From Liquorilactobacillus ghanensis DSM 18630 (GTDB lineage Bacteria > Bacillota > Bacilli > Lactobacillales > Lactobacillaceae), in NCBI RefSeq assembly GCF_001435235.1, contig NZ_AZGB01000016.1, positions 400,459 through 450,486 of the forward strand: a stretch of 50,028 nucleotides of DNA, given 5' to 3'. A program made the translations under genes and the position numbers. Positions 25,996-34,302 of the stretch are shown here, piece by piece. The notes beneath the pieces are model-generated. The model made no database searches. It was not told the DNA's origin and saw only the letters and a list, made by a program, of their open reading frames with translations. The first letter of the stretch is position 1. Every line of letters begins with the position of its first letter.

Positions 25996-26484
25996 TTGGA
26001 AAAAAATGATCACAGTTTGATAGATATGGTATTAAAAAAGGCAGGTGATGCTTCTTTCGAAAAAGAAAATTATTTTGATTTAAACCGAATCACTAGTGCC
26101 GTGTTAAAAACTGCAGATGAAGCTGCACGTAGATTACTAGATGTTTCTTTTTCAATTGTAGATCAAGCGGGTAATTTATATTATTTTTATCGGATGCCTA
26201 ATGCTATTTTAGTTAGTCTAACTTTATCGCAAAAAAAGGCCTATACAGCAGTCGCTATGAATGAATCGACGATTAATTTATATTCAAAATGTCAACCTGG
26301 AGAACCTTTATTTCAATTAGAAACTTTCAGTGAAGGTAAGATCGTGACTTTTGGTGGAGGAATTCCGATTCGAATAAATAATTGTTTGGTGGGTGGTTTG
26401 GGTGTTAGTGGCGCTCCAGATCCTAAAGAAGATGATTCTTTAGCAAAATATTGGTTGAAACATTTAGAGTTTGAAGATCACTAA
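25996..26484 (+). CDS. GlcG/HbpS-family protein (PduO C-terminal-domain-like)
   Basis: This 162-residue protein of the heme-degrading/GlcG-HbpS fold has the family pattern of a central FGGGIPIRI and the end GGLGVSGAPDPKED. Such stand-alone domains accompany many microcompartment loci, and their reaction is unknown. The N-terminal stretch NDHSLIDMVLKKAG is amphipathic and could be an encapsulation tag. The start is TTG 25996 with GAGGTG just upstream. It is the first gene of the microcompartment operon, 32 bases before the dehydratase. Confidence 0.75.
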   Translation: MEKNDHSLIDMVLKKAGDASFEKENYFDLNRITSAVLKTADEAARRLLDVSFSIVDQAGNLYYFYRMPNAILVSLTLSQKKAYTAVAMNESTINLYSKCQPGEPLFQLETFSEGKIVTFGGGIPIRINNCLVGGLGVSGAPDPKEDDSLAKYWLKHLEFEDH

Positions 26485-26516
26485 AGTTTATTAATAATTA
26501 AGAAAGGAAAATCATA

Positions 26517-29063
26517 ATGAAAAAAGAAATTAACGTAAAACCGGGATTTTCGCAACCAACAGAAAGAATAAAAAAATTAAAGGCAGCAATTCTTGATACA
26601 ACTCCGCGGATCGAAGTTGAAAGAGCAAGATTGATTACTGAATCATACAAGAAAACGGAAGCGCTTCCAACTGTTTTAAGACATGCTAAAGGATTCGAGA
26701 AGATACTTTCAGAATTGCCGGTTGTTATTCGCGATAATGAATTAATTGTAGGAACAGCCACAATTGATTCGCGCTCAGCTCAAATTTTTCCAGAATTTGG
26801 GCCACAAGGACTTAAAGATGAGTTTGATACTGTTTCAACCAGATCAGCTGATCCGTTTGCTATTTCTGAAGAAGTAAAAACAGAATTAAAAGATATTTTT
26901 AAATACTGGGAAGGAAAAACAACTAGTGAATATGCTTCTTCATTAATGGATGAAGATACTCGTAAGGCTTACGATGCGGGAGTGTTTACAGTTGGAAATT
27001 ATCATCAAGGCGGTGTAGGACATTTAGCAGTAAATTATGAAAAAATTTTGCAAAAAGGAATTCGTGGAGTTATTTCTGAAATAATTGCGGCCATAAAAAA
27101 TGCAGATCAAACTGATCCAAGTTGGATCGAAAAAGAACAATTTTATCGGGCAGCTTTAATTACTTTAAAGGCAGTAGTGAACTTTGCTAATCGCTATGCA
27201 CAAAAAGCAAAAGAATTGGCAGAATATTCAAATGATGCAAAAAGGAAAGCCGAACTATTAAAGATTTCCGAAATTTGTTCACACGTTCCAGAATATCCAG
27301 CACGTAATTTTTATGAAGCACTGCAATCATTTTGGTTTATTCAATTAGTTATTCAAATCGAAGCTTCAGGTCACTCAATTTCACCAGGTCGATTTGACCA
27401 GTATATGATTCCTTTCTATGAAAATGACGATACTCTGACTCAAGAAGAGGCTCAAGAATTACTTGATTGCTTGTTTGTGAAGTTTAATGATTTGAATAAA
27501 CTGAGAGATATTGTAACGGCTACAGCGTTTGCGGGTTACCAATTATGGCAAAACGTTAATTGTGGTGGTCAAACTAAAGATGGCAAGGACGCTACTAATG
27601 CTATTTCATATATGGAAATCGAGTCAATGGCTCATGTAATGATGGCAATGCCTTCTTTATCGATTCGAGTATGGAATGGAACACCTAATGCATTTTTATT
27701 GAAGGCATGTGAACTTTCAAGATTGGGTGGTGGACAACCAGCATTCTATAACGATGAAGAAATTATTACTGCCAAAGTAAATCGTGGTGAAACACTTGAA
27801 GATGCACGAAATTATGCAATTGTTGGATGTGTTGAGCCAGCTAGTCAAGGTAAAGAAAATAGTTGGTGTGATGCTGCCTTATTTAATTTGCCAAAAGTAT
27901 TAGAAATAGCAATGAATAATGGTCGTTTGAATGGTAAAGATTTTGGACCTAAAACAGGGGAATTTAAGGATTTCAAATCTTTTGACGAATTTCTAAAAGC
28001 CTATGTTGAGCAAATGAAGTTTTGTGTTTCATTGCTAGTTAGAGCGGATAATGCAGTTGATTATGCTCACCGCAAATATGGGCAGTTAGCTTTTGTTTCA
28101 ACCTTAGTAGATGATTGCATCAGTAAAGGCGAAACGATTGACCATGGTGGAGCACATTATAACTTTACAGGTCCTCAAGGAATAGGTTCTGCAAACATCG
28201 GCAATGCTTTAATGGTTGTGAAAAAACTAGTATTTGATAGTAAAACATTATCAATGAAGCAACTAAAAGAAGCAATGGATCACAATTTTGGTAGAAGTGA
28301 GAGTGCTGTTCCAGCTGCAAAAGCAGATAAAGATGAAGCCTACGATGCAATTGCACAAGCTGTCAAAAAAGTTCTGGGTGAAGATGAAAGTCTTGATTTA
28401 GATAATTTGAAATTAAATCATGATGATACTACTAAATCACTTGATGATAACAGTAATGTCTACGCAAAAATTCATGAACAAGTTATGAATGTGGATAAAT
28501 ACGGTAACGATTTAAACGAAGTAGACGAACTTACTAGAATCGGTTCAAGAGTTTATTGTGAAGAACTTGAAAACTATAAGACACCACGTGGCGGCATATT
28601 TAATGCGGGACTTTATCCGGTTTCCGGCAATGTTTTGTTTGGTAGTTATATTGGTGCAACACCAGATGGTCGTTATGACAAGGAAACGATTGCTGATGGG
28701 GTTTCTCCAACCAGAGGAACGGATACCAATGGCCCGACTGCAGCAGCTAATTCAGTTGCTAAACTTGATCATTTTATAGCATCTAATGGGACATTATATA
28801 ATATGAAATTTAGTCCTTCAGCGGTTGCAGGAGATGGCGGATTGAGAAGATTTGCAGCTTTAATTCGTGGATTCTTTGATAAAAAAGGCGGACATGTTCA
28901 ATTTAATGTTATTGATCGGCAAACTTTACTTGATGCCCAGGCACATCCTGAACAACATAAGGATTTAATTGTTCGTGTTGCAGGCTATAGTGCACAGTTT
29001 ATTGCTTTGGATAAGTCAGTCCAAGACGACATTATTGCAAGAACTGAGTTTGATAATTTTTAA
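26517..29063 (+). CDS. B12-independent glycyl-radical diol dehydratase (propanediol/glycerol type)
   Basis: This 848-residue glycyl-radical enzyme dehydrates a vicinal diol to the aldehyde, here probably 1,2-propanediol to propionaldehyde. GCVEP near residue 437 gives the thiyl Cys and catalytic Glu. RVAGYSAQF near 820 holds the radical Gly. Relative to Cys437, His near 169, Ser near 286 and Asp near 451 fall at the spacing of the substrate residues His164, Ser282 and Asp447 known for Clostridium butyricum glycerol dehydratase. The residues after GCVEP do not look like choline lyase CutC. A helical insert at about 592-655 may be an internal encapsulation peptide. AAGGAAA precedes the ATG. Confidence 0.88.
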   Translation: MKKEINVKPGFSQPTERIKKLKAAILDTTPRIEVERARLITESYKKTEALPTVLRHAKGFEKILSELPVVIRDNELIVGTATIDSRSAQIFPEFGPQGLKDEFDTVSTRSADPFAISEEVKTELKDIFKYWEGKTTSEYASSLMDEDTRKAYDAGVFTVGNYHQGGVGHLAVNYEKILQKGIRGVISEIIAAIKNADQTDPSWIEKEQFYRAALITLKAVVNFANRYAQKAKELAEYSNDAKRKAELLKISEICSHVPEYPARNFYEALQSFWFIQLVIQIEASGHSISPGRFDQYMIPFYENDDTLTQEEAQELLDCLFVKFNDLNKLRDIVTATAFAGYQLWQNVNCGGQTKDGKDATNAISYMEIESMAHVMMAMPSLSIRVWNGTPNAFLLKACELSRLGGGQPAFYNDEEIITAKVNRGETLEDARNYAIVGCVEPASQGKENSWCDAALFNLPKVLEIAMNNGRLNGKDFGPKTGEFKDFKSFDEFLKAYVEQMKFCVSLLVRADNAVDYAHRKYGQLAFVSTLVDDCISKGETIDHGGAHYNFTGPQGIGSANIGNALMVVKKLVFDSKTLSMKQLKEAMDHNFGRSESAVPAAKADKDEAYDAIAQAVKKVLGEDESLDLDNLKLNHDDTTKSLDDNSNVYAKIHEQVMNVDKYGNDLNEVDELTRIGSRVYCEELENYKTPRGGIFNAGLYPVSGNVLFGSYIGATPDGRYDKETIADGVSPTRGTDTNGPTAAANSVAKLDHFIASNGTLYNMKFSPSAVAGDGGLRRFAALIRGFFDKKGGHVQFNVIDRQTLLDAQAHPEQHKDLIVRVAGYSAQFIALDKSVQDDIIARTEFDNF

Positions 29064-29081
29064 AATTAGGAAGTAATTTAT

Positions 29082-29849
29082 ATGGGAAATATTGACTATG
29101 ATAAAAAAGCTTGTGTGTTCAATATTCAACGTTATTCAATTCATGATGGACCGGGAATTAGGACGATCGTTTTTATAAAAGGCTGTCCACTGCGGTGCAA
29201 GTGGTGCTTTAATCCAGAATCTCAAGATCCTCGTCCGACTAAAGATTTTGGCTCAATGATGAGTGTTGCTGATGTTTACAAACAAATAAAAAAAGATGAA
29301 GTAATTTATCGGCGTTCAGGAGGTGGAATTACTTTTTCAGGAGGCGAGGCGTTAACTCAACCAGATTTTGTTGAAGAGTTAATTAAGGTCTGCAATGCGA
29401 ATGGTTGGACTACGGCGGTGGAAACAGAAGGGTATATTTCAGAGAGGACAATTACCAGAATAATTCCAAAATTAGACTACGTTTTGCTTGATATAAAAGC
29501 AATTCCAGAAGATGTTCATCGGCGGGGAACAGGTGTAAGCAACCATAGAATTTTGAAAAATGCATTGTTGATTAACCAATTGGCCAAAAATGTGGTTGTT
29601 CGCGTACCGGTCATCCCAACTTTTAACTATTCTAAAAAACAAATAAATTATATTTGTGAATTTAGTAAATACCTTAATAATGTAAATACCTTGCACCTTT
29701 TACCATATATGACTGTTGGCAGAAAAAAATATAAAAAATTAGGACGAAAATATGAGATGGGAGATATAGCTCCTTTATCAGAAGACGATTTATTACCTTT
29801 AAAAGAAATTGTTGAAGAACACGGATTTAACTGTGTTTTGGGTGGATAA
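29082..29849 (+). CDS. Glycyl-radical enzyme activase (radical SAM), compact form
   Basis: This 255-residue radical-SAM protein uses SAM and a reduced 4Fe-4S cluster to make the glycyl radical on the dehydratase. GPGIRTIVFIKGCPLRCKWC supplies Cys35, Cys39 and Cys42, and FSGGEA is the SAM-binding GGE motif. The sequence runs from NPES directly into the next helix. The usual ferredoxin-like insertion with extra CxxCxxC clusters is absent, giving a PflA-like length. It starts 18 bases after the dehydratase gene with AGGAAG upstream. The electron donor is likely ferredoxin or flavodoxin reduced by the NifJ encoded nearby. Confidence 0.92.
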   Translation: MGNIDYDKKACVFNIQRYSIHDGPGIRTIVFIKGCPLRCKWCFNPESQDPRPTKDFGSMMSVADVYKQIKKDEVIYRRSGGGITFSGGEALTQPDFVEELIKVCNANGWTTAVETEGYISERTITRIIPKLDYVLLDIKAIPEDVHRRGTGVSNHRILKNALLINQLAKNVVVRVPVIPTFNYSKKQINYICEFSKYLNNVNTLHLLPYMTVGRKKYKKLGRKYEMGDIAPLSEDDLLPLKEIVEEHGFNCVLGG

Positions 29850-29867
29850 ATAAAGGGGAATCTAAAA

Positions 29868-30656
29868 ATGGATGAAAAAATATTCAATACAGTAATGAAT
29901 CAAGTTGAAAAAAGCTTGGATGAAAAGGAAACGAGCAAAAGTGAAAGTAGTTGTAAAAATAAAAGCTGTAATGTAACTGAATTTGTAGGAACAGGTATTG
30001 GTGATGCAATTGGACTAGTTATTGCTAATGTTGATCCTCAGCTGCATGAACAAATGAAGATTGACAAAAAATATCGTTCAATTGGAATTTTGGGAGCTAG
30101 AACCGGAGCAGGTCCTGAAATTATGGCGATCGATGAAGCAGTTAAGGCTACAAATACAGAAGTACTTTCAGTTGAATTGGCTCGTGATACTAAAGGAGGT
30201 GCTGGTCACGGCTCATTAATTATTGTTGGCAGTGAAGATGTATCTGATGCAAGACGGGCAATTGAAGTTGCATTAGAGAATTTGAACCAAACCAACGGCG
30301 ATGTTTATAGTAATGAGGCTGGACACCTAGAGTTTCAGTATACAGCGCGTGCTAGTTATGCAATTGAAAAAGCTTTTGGAGCGCCGGTAGGTAAATCGTT
30401 TGGATTAGTTTGTGCCGGCCCGGCAGCCATAGCAGTAGTTTTGGCAGATACTGCTATTAAAGCAGCAAATGTTGAAGTAGTTAGCTATGCTTCTCCAGGT
30501 AATGGTGGGACAGCACACTCCAATGAAGTTATTTTAACAATAACTGGGGATTCTGGAGCAGTTAGACAAGCAGTAATTGCTGCTCGTGAGTTAGGACTTA
30601 AATTATTAGGAACATTGGGTGCTAAACCAGTTTCTACTACAAAACCATATATTTAG
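29868..30656 (+). CDS. pduB: Microcompartment shell protein PduB (tandem BMC-T)
   Basis: This 262-residue trimeric shell protein has two BMC domains. FVGTGIGDAIGLVIANVD, KYRSIGILGARTGAGPEIMA and ELARDTKGGAGHGSLII are PduB hallmarks, as is the second-domain NGGTAHSNEVILTITGD. The N-terminal extension of about 35 residues (amphipathic IFNTVMNQVEKSLDE, then a Cys-Lys-Ser-rich linker with two Cys) is where PduB contacts cargo. It is the only BMC-T gene here. It forms the shell facets together with the three BMC-H proteins that follow. Confidence 0.92.
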   Translation: MDEKIFNTVMNQVEKSLDEKETSKSESSCKNKSCNVTEFVGTGIGDAIGLVIANVDPQLHEQMKIDKKYRSIGILGARTGAGPEIMAIDEAVKATNTEVLSVELARDTKGGAGHGSLIIVGSEDVSDARRAIEVALENLNQTNGDVYSNEAGHLEFQYTARASYAIEKAFGAPVGKSFGLVCAGPAAIAVVLADTAIKAANVEVVSYASPGNGGTAHSNEVILTITGDSGAVRQAVIAARELGLKLLGTLGAKPVSTTKPYI

Positions 30657-30672
30657 GGGAGGATGATTCAAA

Positions 30673-30948
30673 ATGAATTCAGATGCACTGGGAATGATTG
30701 AAACTAAGGGATTTATTGGTGCCGTTGTAGCTGCCGATGCAATGGTAAAGGCGGCTAATGTACAGTTAATTGGAAGTAAAAAAATTGGTTCTGGACTTGT
30801 ATCGGTCTTGGTCAGAGGGGATGTTGGTGCGGTTCAGGCGGCAACCGATGCCGGAGTTGCTGCAGCTAAAGATGTTGGAGAAGTAGTTTCAACCCATGTA
30901 ATTCCACGACCGCATACGGATACTGAATCTTTATTACCGAATGAGTAA
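30673..30948 (+). CDS. Microcompartment shell protein PduA/PduJ-like (BMC-H), copy 1
   Basis: This 91-residue hexameric shell protein of canonical length begins [20 protein letters not shown]. The pore loop KKIGSGLV matches PduA/PduJ, a pore suited to 1,2-propanediol and small polar molecules. HVIPRPH near the C-terminus is the usual edge motif. GGGAGG precedes the ATG. It is closely similar to the BMC-H at 32193-32471. Confidence 0.93.
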   Translation: MNSDALGMIETKGFIGAVVAADAMVKAANVQLIGSKKIGSGLVSVLVRGDVGAVQAATDAGVAAAKDVGEVVSTHVIPRPHTDTESLLPNE

Positions 30949-30968
30949 AAACGGAAGTGAGTTGAAAT

Positions 30969-31628
30969 ATGGATCAAAAGCAACTTGATACAATTATTTC
31001 TCAAATCACAGAACAAATTATTTCAAGATTAAATGAAAAAGAGTCGAATTTAAAAGCATTAAAAAAAGCACAATTGTATATTTTAACAGATAAAAATGAA
31101 ACAAAAATCAGCCAGGAAATTAAAACTAATAATGTTTCGTTTTTACGGGATCAGTATGATTTAAAAATTATTAACTTTACAAGTGAGAACTATCAAGCAA
31201 CTTTTCCTAAGAACTTAAATGAAGAAGACAAAGTATTGTTAACGTCGTTTCCATTTTATGATGTTGCTAAGGCTGCTTTAGGGATCATTGACGATACAGT
31301 TACATTTTGGATCAGTAAAACCTTTTTCTTAGGAAGAAAGGTTTTACTTTTAAAAGATGGAAAACGACCAATTTCAAATAAAAATAAAAAATATAGTGAA
31401 CTTTTCTCGTCGTACATGAAAACACTAAACGAGTTTGGTTTACAGGAGATATATTGGAAAGATTTGAATAGAAATTTACAGTATGAAATAAAAACGACCG
31501 TTTTAACTTTGGCAGATATTGAAAAGCTCCCATCAAATAAAACAGTGAGTTTGAATTCAGCTACAATTTTGACAGAATTGGCTAGAGAAAAAATAGCAGA
31601 AAAGAATTTAAAAATAATTTATAAATGA
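30969..31628 (+). CDS. PduM-like microcompartment protein
   Basis: This 219-residue protein has an N-terminal amphipathic helix (LDTIISQITEQIISRLN), a divergent middle, and a C-terminus (VLTLADIEKLP, then AREKIAEKNLKII) resembling the end of Salmonella PduM. PduM is a small protein needed for proper microcompartment assembly, with unknown biochemistry. It sits between two BMC-H genes, the usual position. It is longer than Salmonella PduM, so the call rests on the C-terminal part and context. Confidence 0.55.
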   Translation: MDQKQLDTIISQITEQIISRLNEKESNLKALKKAQLYILTDKNETKISQEIKTNNVSFLRDQYDLKIINFTSENYQATFPKNLNEEDKVLLTSFPFYDVAKAALGIIDDTVTFWISKTFFLGRKVLLLKDGKRPISNKNKKYSELFSSYMKTLNEFGLQEIYWKDLNRNLQYEIKTTVLTLADIEKLPSNKTVSLNSATILTELAREKIAEKNLKIIYK

Positions 31629-31644
31629 GATGGGAGGTGTAGAT

Positions 31645-32172
31645 ATGCATGATGCACTGGGAATGTTGGAAGTAAAAGGATATGTTGCCGCAATTGAATT
31701 TGCTGATGTGATGGTAAAAGCAGCCGATGTTAAGATTGTCAAAATCAAAATGACCCGGGGAATGGGATGGATGACAATTTTTGTAGAAGGAAATGTTGCC
31801 GCAGTGCAAGCTTCCATTCGTACAGCACAAACGAGTGCTGTTGAAAGCAATCAATTTGTTTCTGCAAAAGTGATTCCTCGACCTCATGAAGATCTTAGTA
31901 TCTTTTTAGAATCAACAGATGTAACTAAAAAGCAGAATAAATCGGAAGAAGAAAAACAACCAAAAATTGAAAACAAACAACCAGCAAATAAAGCTGGCAA
32001 CAATATTCGATCCAGCAGAAAGAATGCAAATTTAAGTAAAAGGAAATCAATTACAACGAATAAATCTTTACCAGCTAAAAATAATGGGACAGGTTTGCAA
32101 AAAAGAAATAGTAGCACGAAGGAAACTACTGCGGTTAATAAAGTTGATAATCAACCAAAGAAAAATAATTGA
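31645..32172 (+). CDS. BMC-H shell protein with long basic C-terminal tail
   Basis: In this 175-residue protein, residues 1-95 form a BMC-H domain ([20 protein letters not shown] to [12 protein letters not shown]). The pore segment KMTRGMGW replaces the usual KIGSG. A tail of about 80 residues, rich in Lys, Asn, Ser and Thr and almost free of hydrophobics, follows and is predicted disordered and strongly basic. PduK also has a tail, but that one binds iron-sulfur; no Cys is seen here. ATG 31645 is set by GGGAGG at 31632-31637. The tail may bind cargo or nucleic acid. Confidence 0.8.
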   Translation: MHDALGMLEVKGYVAAIEFADVMVKAADVKIVKIKMTRGMGWMTIFVEGNVAAVQASIRTAQTSAVESNQFVSAKVIPRPHEDLSIFLESTDVTKKQNKSEEEKQPKIENKQPANKAGNNIRSSRKNANLSKRKSITTNKSLPAKNNGTGLQKRNSSTKETTAVNKVDNQPKKNN

Positions 32173-32192
32173 AATTTAAGGAGGAATTTATA

Positions 32193-32471
32193 ATGAATGA
32201 TGCATTAGGAATGATAGAAACTAAAGGTTTTGTGCCAGCTGTAGAGGGAGCCGATGCAATGGTAAAAGCTGCCAATGTACGTTTAATTGGATATAAACAA
32301 ATTGGAGCTGGGTTAGTAACAGTTTTGGTCAGAGGAGATGTAGGCGCTGTCAAAGCCGCAACTGATGCTGGAGCAGCTGCCGCCAAAAATGTAGGAGAAG
32401 TAAAATCTGTTCATGTAATTCCGCGGCCACATACTGATATTGAAAAGATTTTAACTGATAAAGATAAATAA
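32193..32471 (+). CDS. Microcompartment shell protein PduA/PduJ-like (BMC-H), copy 2
   Basis: This 92-residue BMC-H has the pore loop KQIGAGLV and the same overall sequence as the copy at 30673-30948, with differences mainly near the pore and C-terminus. The start is ATG 32193, seven bases after the strong AAGGAGG; an in-frame ATG at 32169 overlaps the preceding gene and lacks that spacing. The pair may tune permeability as PduA and PduJ do. Confidence 0.93.
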   Translation: MNDALGMIETKGFVPAVEGADAMVKAANVRLIGYKQIGAGLVTVLVRGDVGAVKAATDAGAAAAKNVGEVKSVHVIPRPHTDIEKILTDKDK

Positions 32472-32487
32472 GTAAGAAGGGGAAAAA

Positions 32488-33114
32488 ATGGATGATAAAG
32501 ATTTTCAAGCAACAGTTCGCGAAGTCTTAACTAATTTAAAAACAATTGTAAAAATTCCTGTCGGGATTTCAAATCATCATATTCATTTAACGGAAACCGA
32601 CTATAAAAAATTGTTTCCGCATGAAGCAATAAAAGTAAAAAAAGAACTAAATCAACCAGGGGAATTTGCATCAGAGCAGATGGTTACTATCAAAGGACCA
32701 AGAGGAAAAATTGCAAGAGTTCGCATCTTGGGACCATTTCGTAGTCATTCACAAGTTGAGGTTTCATTAACAGATGCTCGAAAACTGGGAATTAAAGTTC
32801 CAATTAGATTATCTGGTAATTTAGATAACACTCCTGGAATCGATTTGGAATCTGAATATGGATCATTACATTTAAACGATGGAGTAATTGTTGCCAAGAG
32901 ACATATCCATATGTCTGAGAAAGAAGCAGCATTATTGGGGGTAAAAAAAGGAGATACAGTAAGTGTCTCGGTGGATAATGCTGAAAGACCAATTGTTTTT
33001 CAGAATGTTGAAATAAGACCGGGAAAGAATTTTAAATTGGAGATGCATCTCGATACCGATGAGGCTAATGCTGGAAATATTTCTGGAAAATCATTCGGAA
33101 AAATAATCAGCTGA
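32488..33114 (+). CDS. pduL: Phosphotransacylase PduL
   Basis: This 208-residue PTAC enzyme converts propionyl-CoA to propionyl-phosphate, regenerating CoA inside the shell. IPVGISNHHIHL and VAKRHIHMS give the His residues that bind two zinc ions. EMHLDTDEANA is the closing motif. Residues 1-17 (MDDKDFQATVREVLTNL) form an amphipathic encapsulation peptide, which marks it as a lumen enzyme. AAGGGG precedes the ATG. Confidence 0.93.
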   Translation: MDDKDFQATVREVLTNLKTIVKIPVGISNHHIHLTETDYKKLFPHEAIKVKKELNQPGEFASEQMVTIKGPRGKIARVRILGPFRSHSQVEVSLTDARKLGIKVPIRLSGNLDNTPGIDLESEYGSLHLNDGVIVAKRHIHMSEKEAALLGVKKGDTVSVSVDNAERPIVFQNVEIRPGKNFKLEMHLDTDEANAGNISGKSFGKIIS

Positions 33115-33129
33115 TAATTGGGTGAGTCT

Positions 33130-33993
33130 ATGTATGAAATCGAAGAACAAAAACTTGCAGCAGCTAATTCAAAATTGGATGTTATTAGTGAAATTGTAAA
33201 TAAGGAAAAGCTAGCGGCAGATGTTAAGTTTAAAAAATTAAAAGCCGGAATTGATTTAGGAACATCCTCGATCGTTTTAGTAGTTGTTAATGAACAAAAT
33301 GTGCCAGTATTTTCGGCCTATGAAGAAGCCAGTGTTGTCCGGGATGGATTAGTAGTTGATTTTATGGGTGCAATTTCGATAACTAATAAATTGAAGGAAA
33401 GAGCGGAAGCATGTTTACAGACTAATTTAAACACGGCGGCTGGGGCAATTCCACCTGGAACAGTCGGAAATAATAAAAAAATTGTTGGTAATGTTATCGA
33501 GGCTGCCAATCTAGAGGTTAGTGCAATTTTGGATGAACCAGTCGCAGCAGCTTGTTTATTGGATATTTCTGATGGAATAGTAGTTGATGTCGGTGGAGGA
33601 ACAACCGGAATAACAATTATCAAGAACAAAAAAGTTGTTTTTTCTGCAGATCAAGCTACTGGTGGCACACAAATGACTTTGGTGATCGCAGGTTTCTATA
33701 ATGTAACAATTACAGCAGCTGAAAAATTAAAAAGATCAAAAGTAAAGGAAAATGAAATTTTTAGTATCATTCAACCAGTTGTTGAAAAAATTGGAACAAT
33801 TATTGATCAATATTTGACTAAATTCCAAATTCCGCAAAATGTGCCTGTATTTTTAGTCGGAGGAGCAACTTGTTTTGAAAAATTTCCAGATACTTTAAGC
33901 AAAATGCTCAATCGTCAAGTTTATCAACCGCATAGTCCTCGTTTTGTAACGCCATTGGGGATTGCAATTGGAAATGAAAAGTCATTCAGCTAA
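33130..33993 (+). CDS. EutJ-like Hsp70/actin-fold protein
   Basis: This 287-residue protein has an actin/Hsp70-type ATPase fold: AGIDLGTSSIVLVV (phosphate 1), VVDVGGGTTGITII (phosphate 2) and VFLVGGATCFEKFP (adenosine motif). EutJ-family members accompany ethanolamine, propanediol and glycyl-radical microcompartments as presumed chaperones or reactivation factors, with function unproven. An upstream TTG at 33118 has no site. The ATG at 33130 has GGTGAG only three bases ahead, so the start is tentative. Confidence 0.82.
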   Translation: MYEIEEQKLAAANSKLDVISEIVNKEKLAADVKFKKLKAGIDLGTSSIVLVVVNEQNVPVFSAYEEASVVRDGLVVDFMGAISITNKLKERAEACLQTNLNTAAGAIPPGTVGNNKKIVGNVIEAANLEVSAILDEPVAAACLLDISDGIVVDVGGGTTGITIIKNKKVVFSADQATGGTQMTLVIAGFYNVTITAAEKLKRSKVKENEIFSIIQPVVEKIGTIIDQYLTKFQIPQNVPVFLVGGATCFEKFPDTLSKMLNRQVYQPHSPRFVTPLGIAIGNEKSFS

Positions 33994-34017
33994 GGCGGCA
34001 AGTTGGGACGTGAAAAA

Positions 34018-34302
34018 ATGTATATTGCGAAAGTGGTTGGGAATATTGTTTCAACCAAAAAAGAAGATAGTTTAGTTGGATCCAAATTAATGATTTTAAA
34101 AATGATTCATGCAAGTTCTTTAGACAATCTGATCGTTGCAGTTGATTTAGTCGGTTCAGGGGTAGATGACTATGTTTTAGTTTCGTGTGGAAGTTCAGCT
34201 CGGCAAACTTTTTTAAATAAAGAAATACCAGTTGACGCAGCGATTGTTGGGATAATTGATAATTTTGATGAAAGGATGATCAAAGATGGAATTAGATGTT
34301 GA
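34018..34302 (+). CDS. pduN: Microcompartment vertex protein (EutN/PduN, BMC-P)
   Basis: This 94-residue pentameric vertex protein caps the shell corners. MYIAKVVGNIVSTKK and the later DLVGSGVDDYVLVSCGSSAR are classic EutN/CcmL segments. The family normally starts at this Met. A TTG at 34003 preceded by AAGGCGG would add five residues and remains possible. The end overlaps the start of the aldehyde dehydrogenase gene by 17 bases. Confidence 0.92.
   Translation: MYIAKVVGNIVSTKKEDSLVGSKLMILKMIHASSLDNLIVAVDLVGSGVDDYVLVSCGSSARQTFLNKEIPVDAAIVGIIDNFDERMIKDGIRC

Noticed and set aside
26517-29063. Choline trimethylamine-lyase (CutC) as identity of the glycyl-radical enzyme
   Set aside because: The residues following GCVEP and the His, Ser and Asp spacing match glycerol/propanediol dehydratase, and the sensor has a PocR domain and the operon a diol facilitator. 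No choline transporter or multidrug exporter is present.
31582-31887. Minus-strand ORFs opposite the BMC-H and PduM-like genes
   Set aside because: They lie fully inside well-supported genes on the other strand, have no ribosome binding sites and unlike-protein composition.
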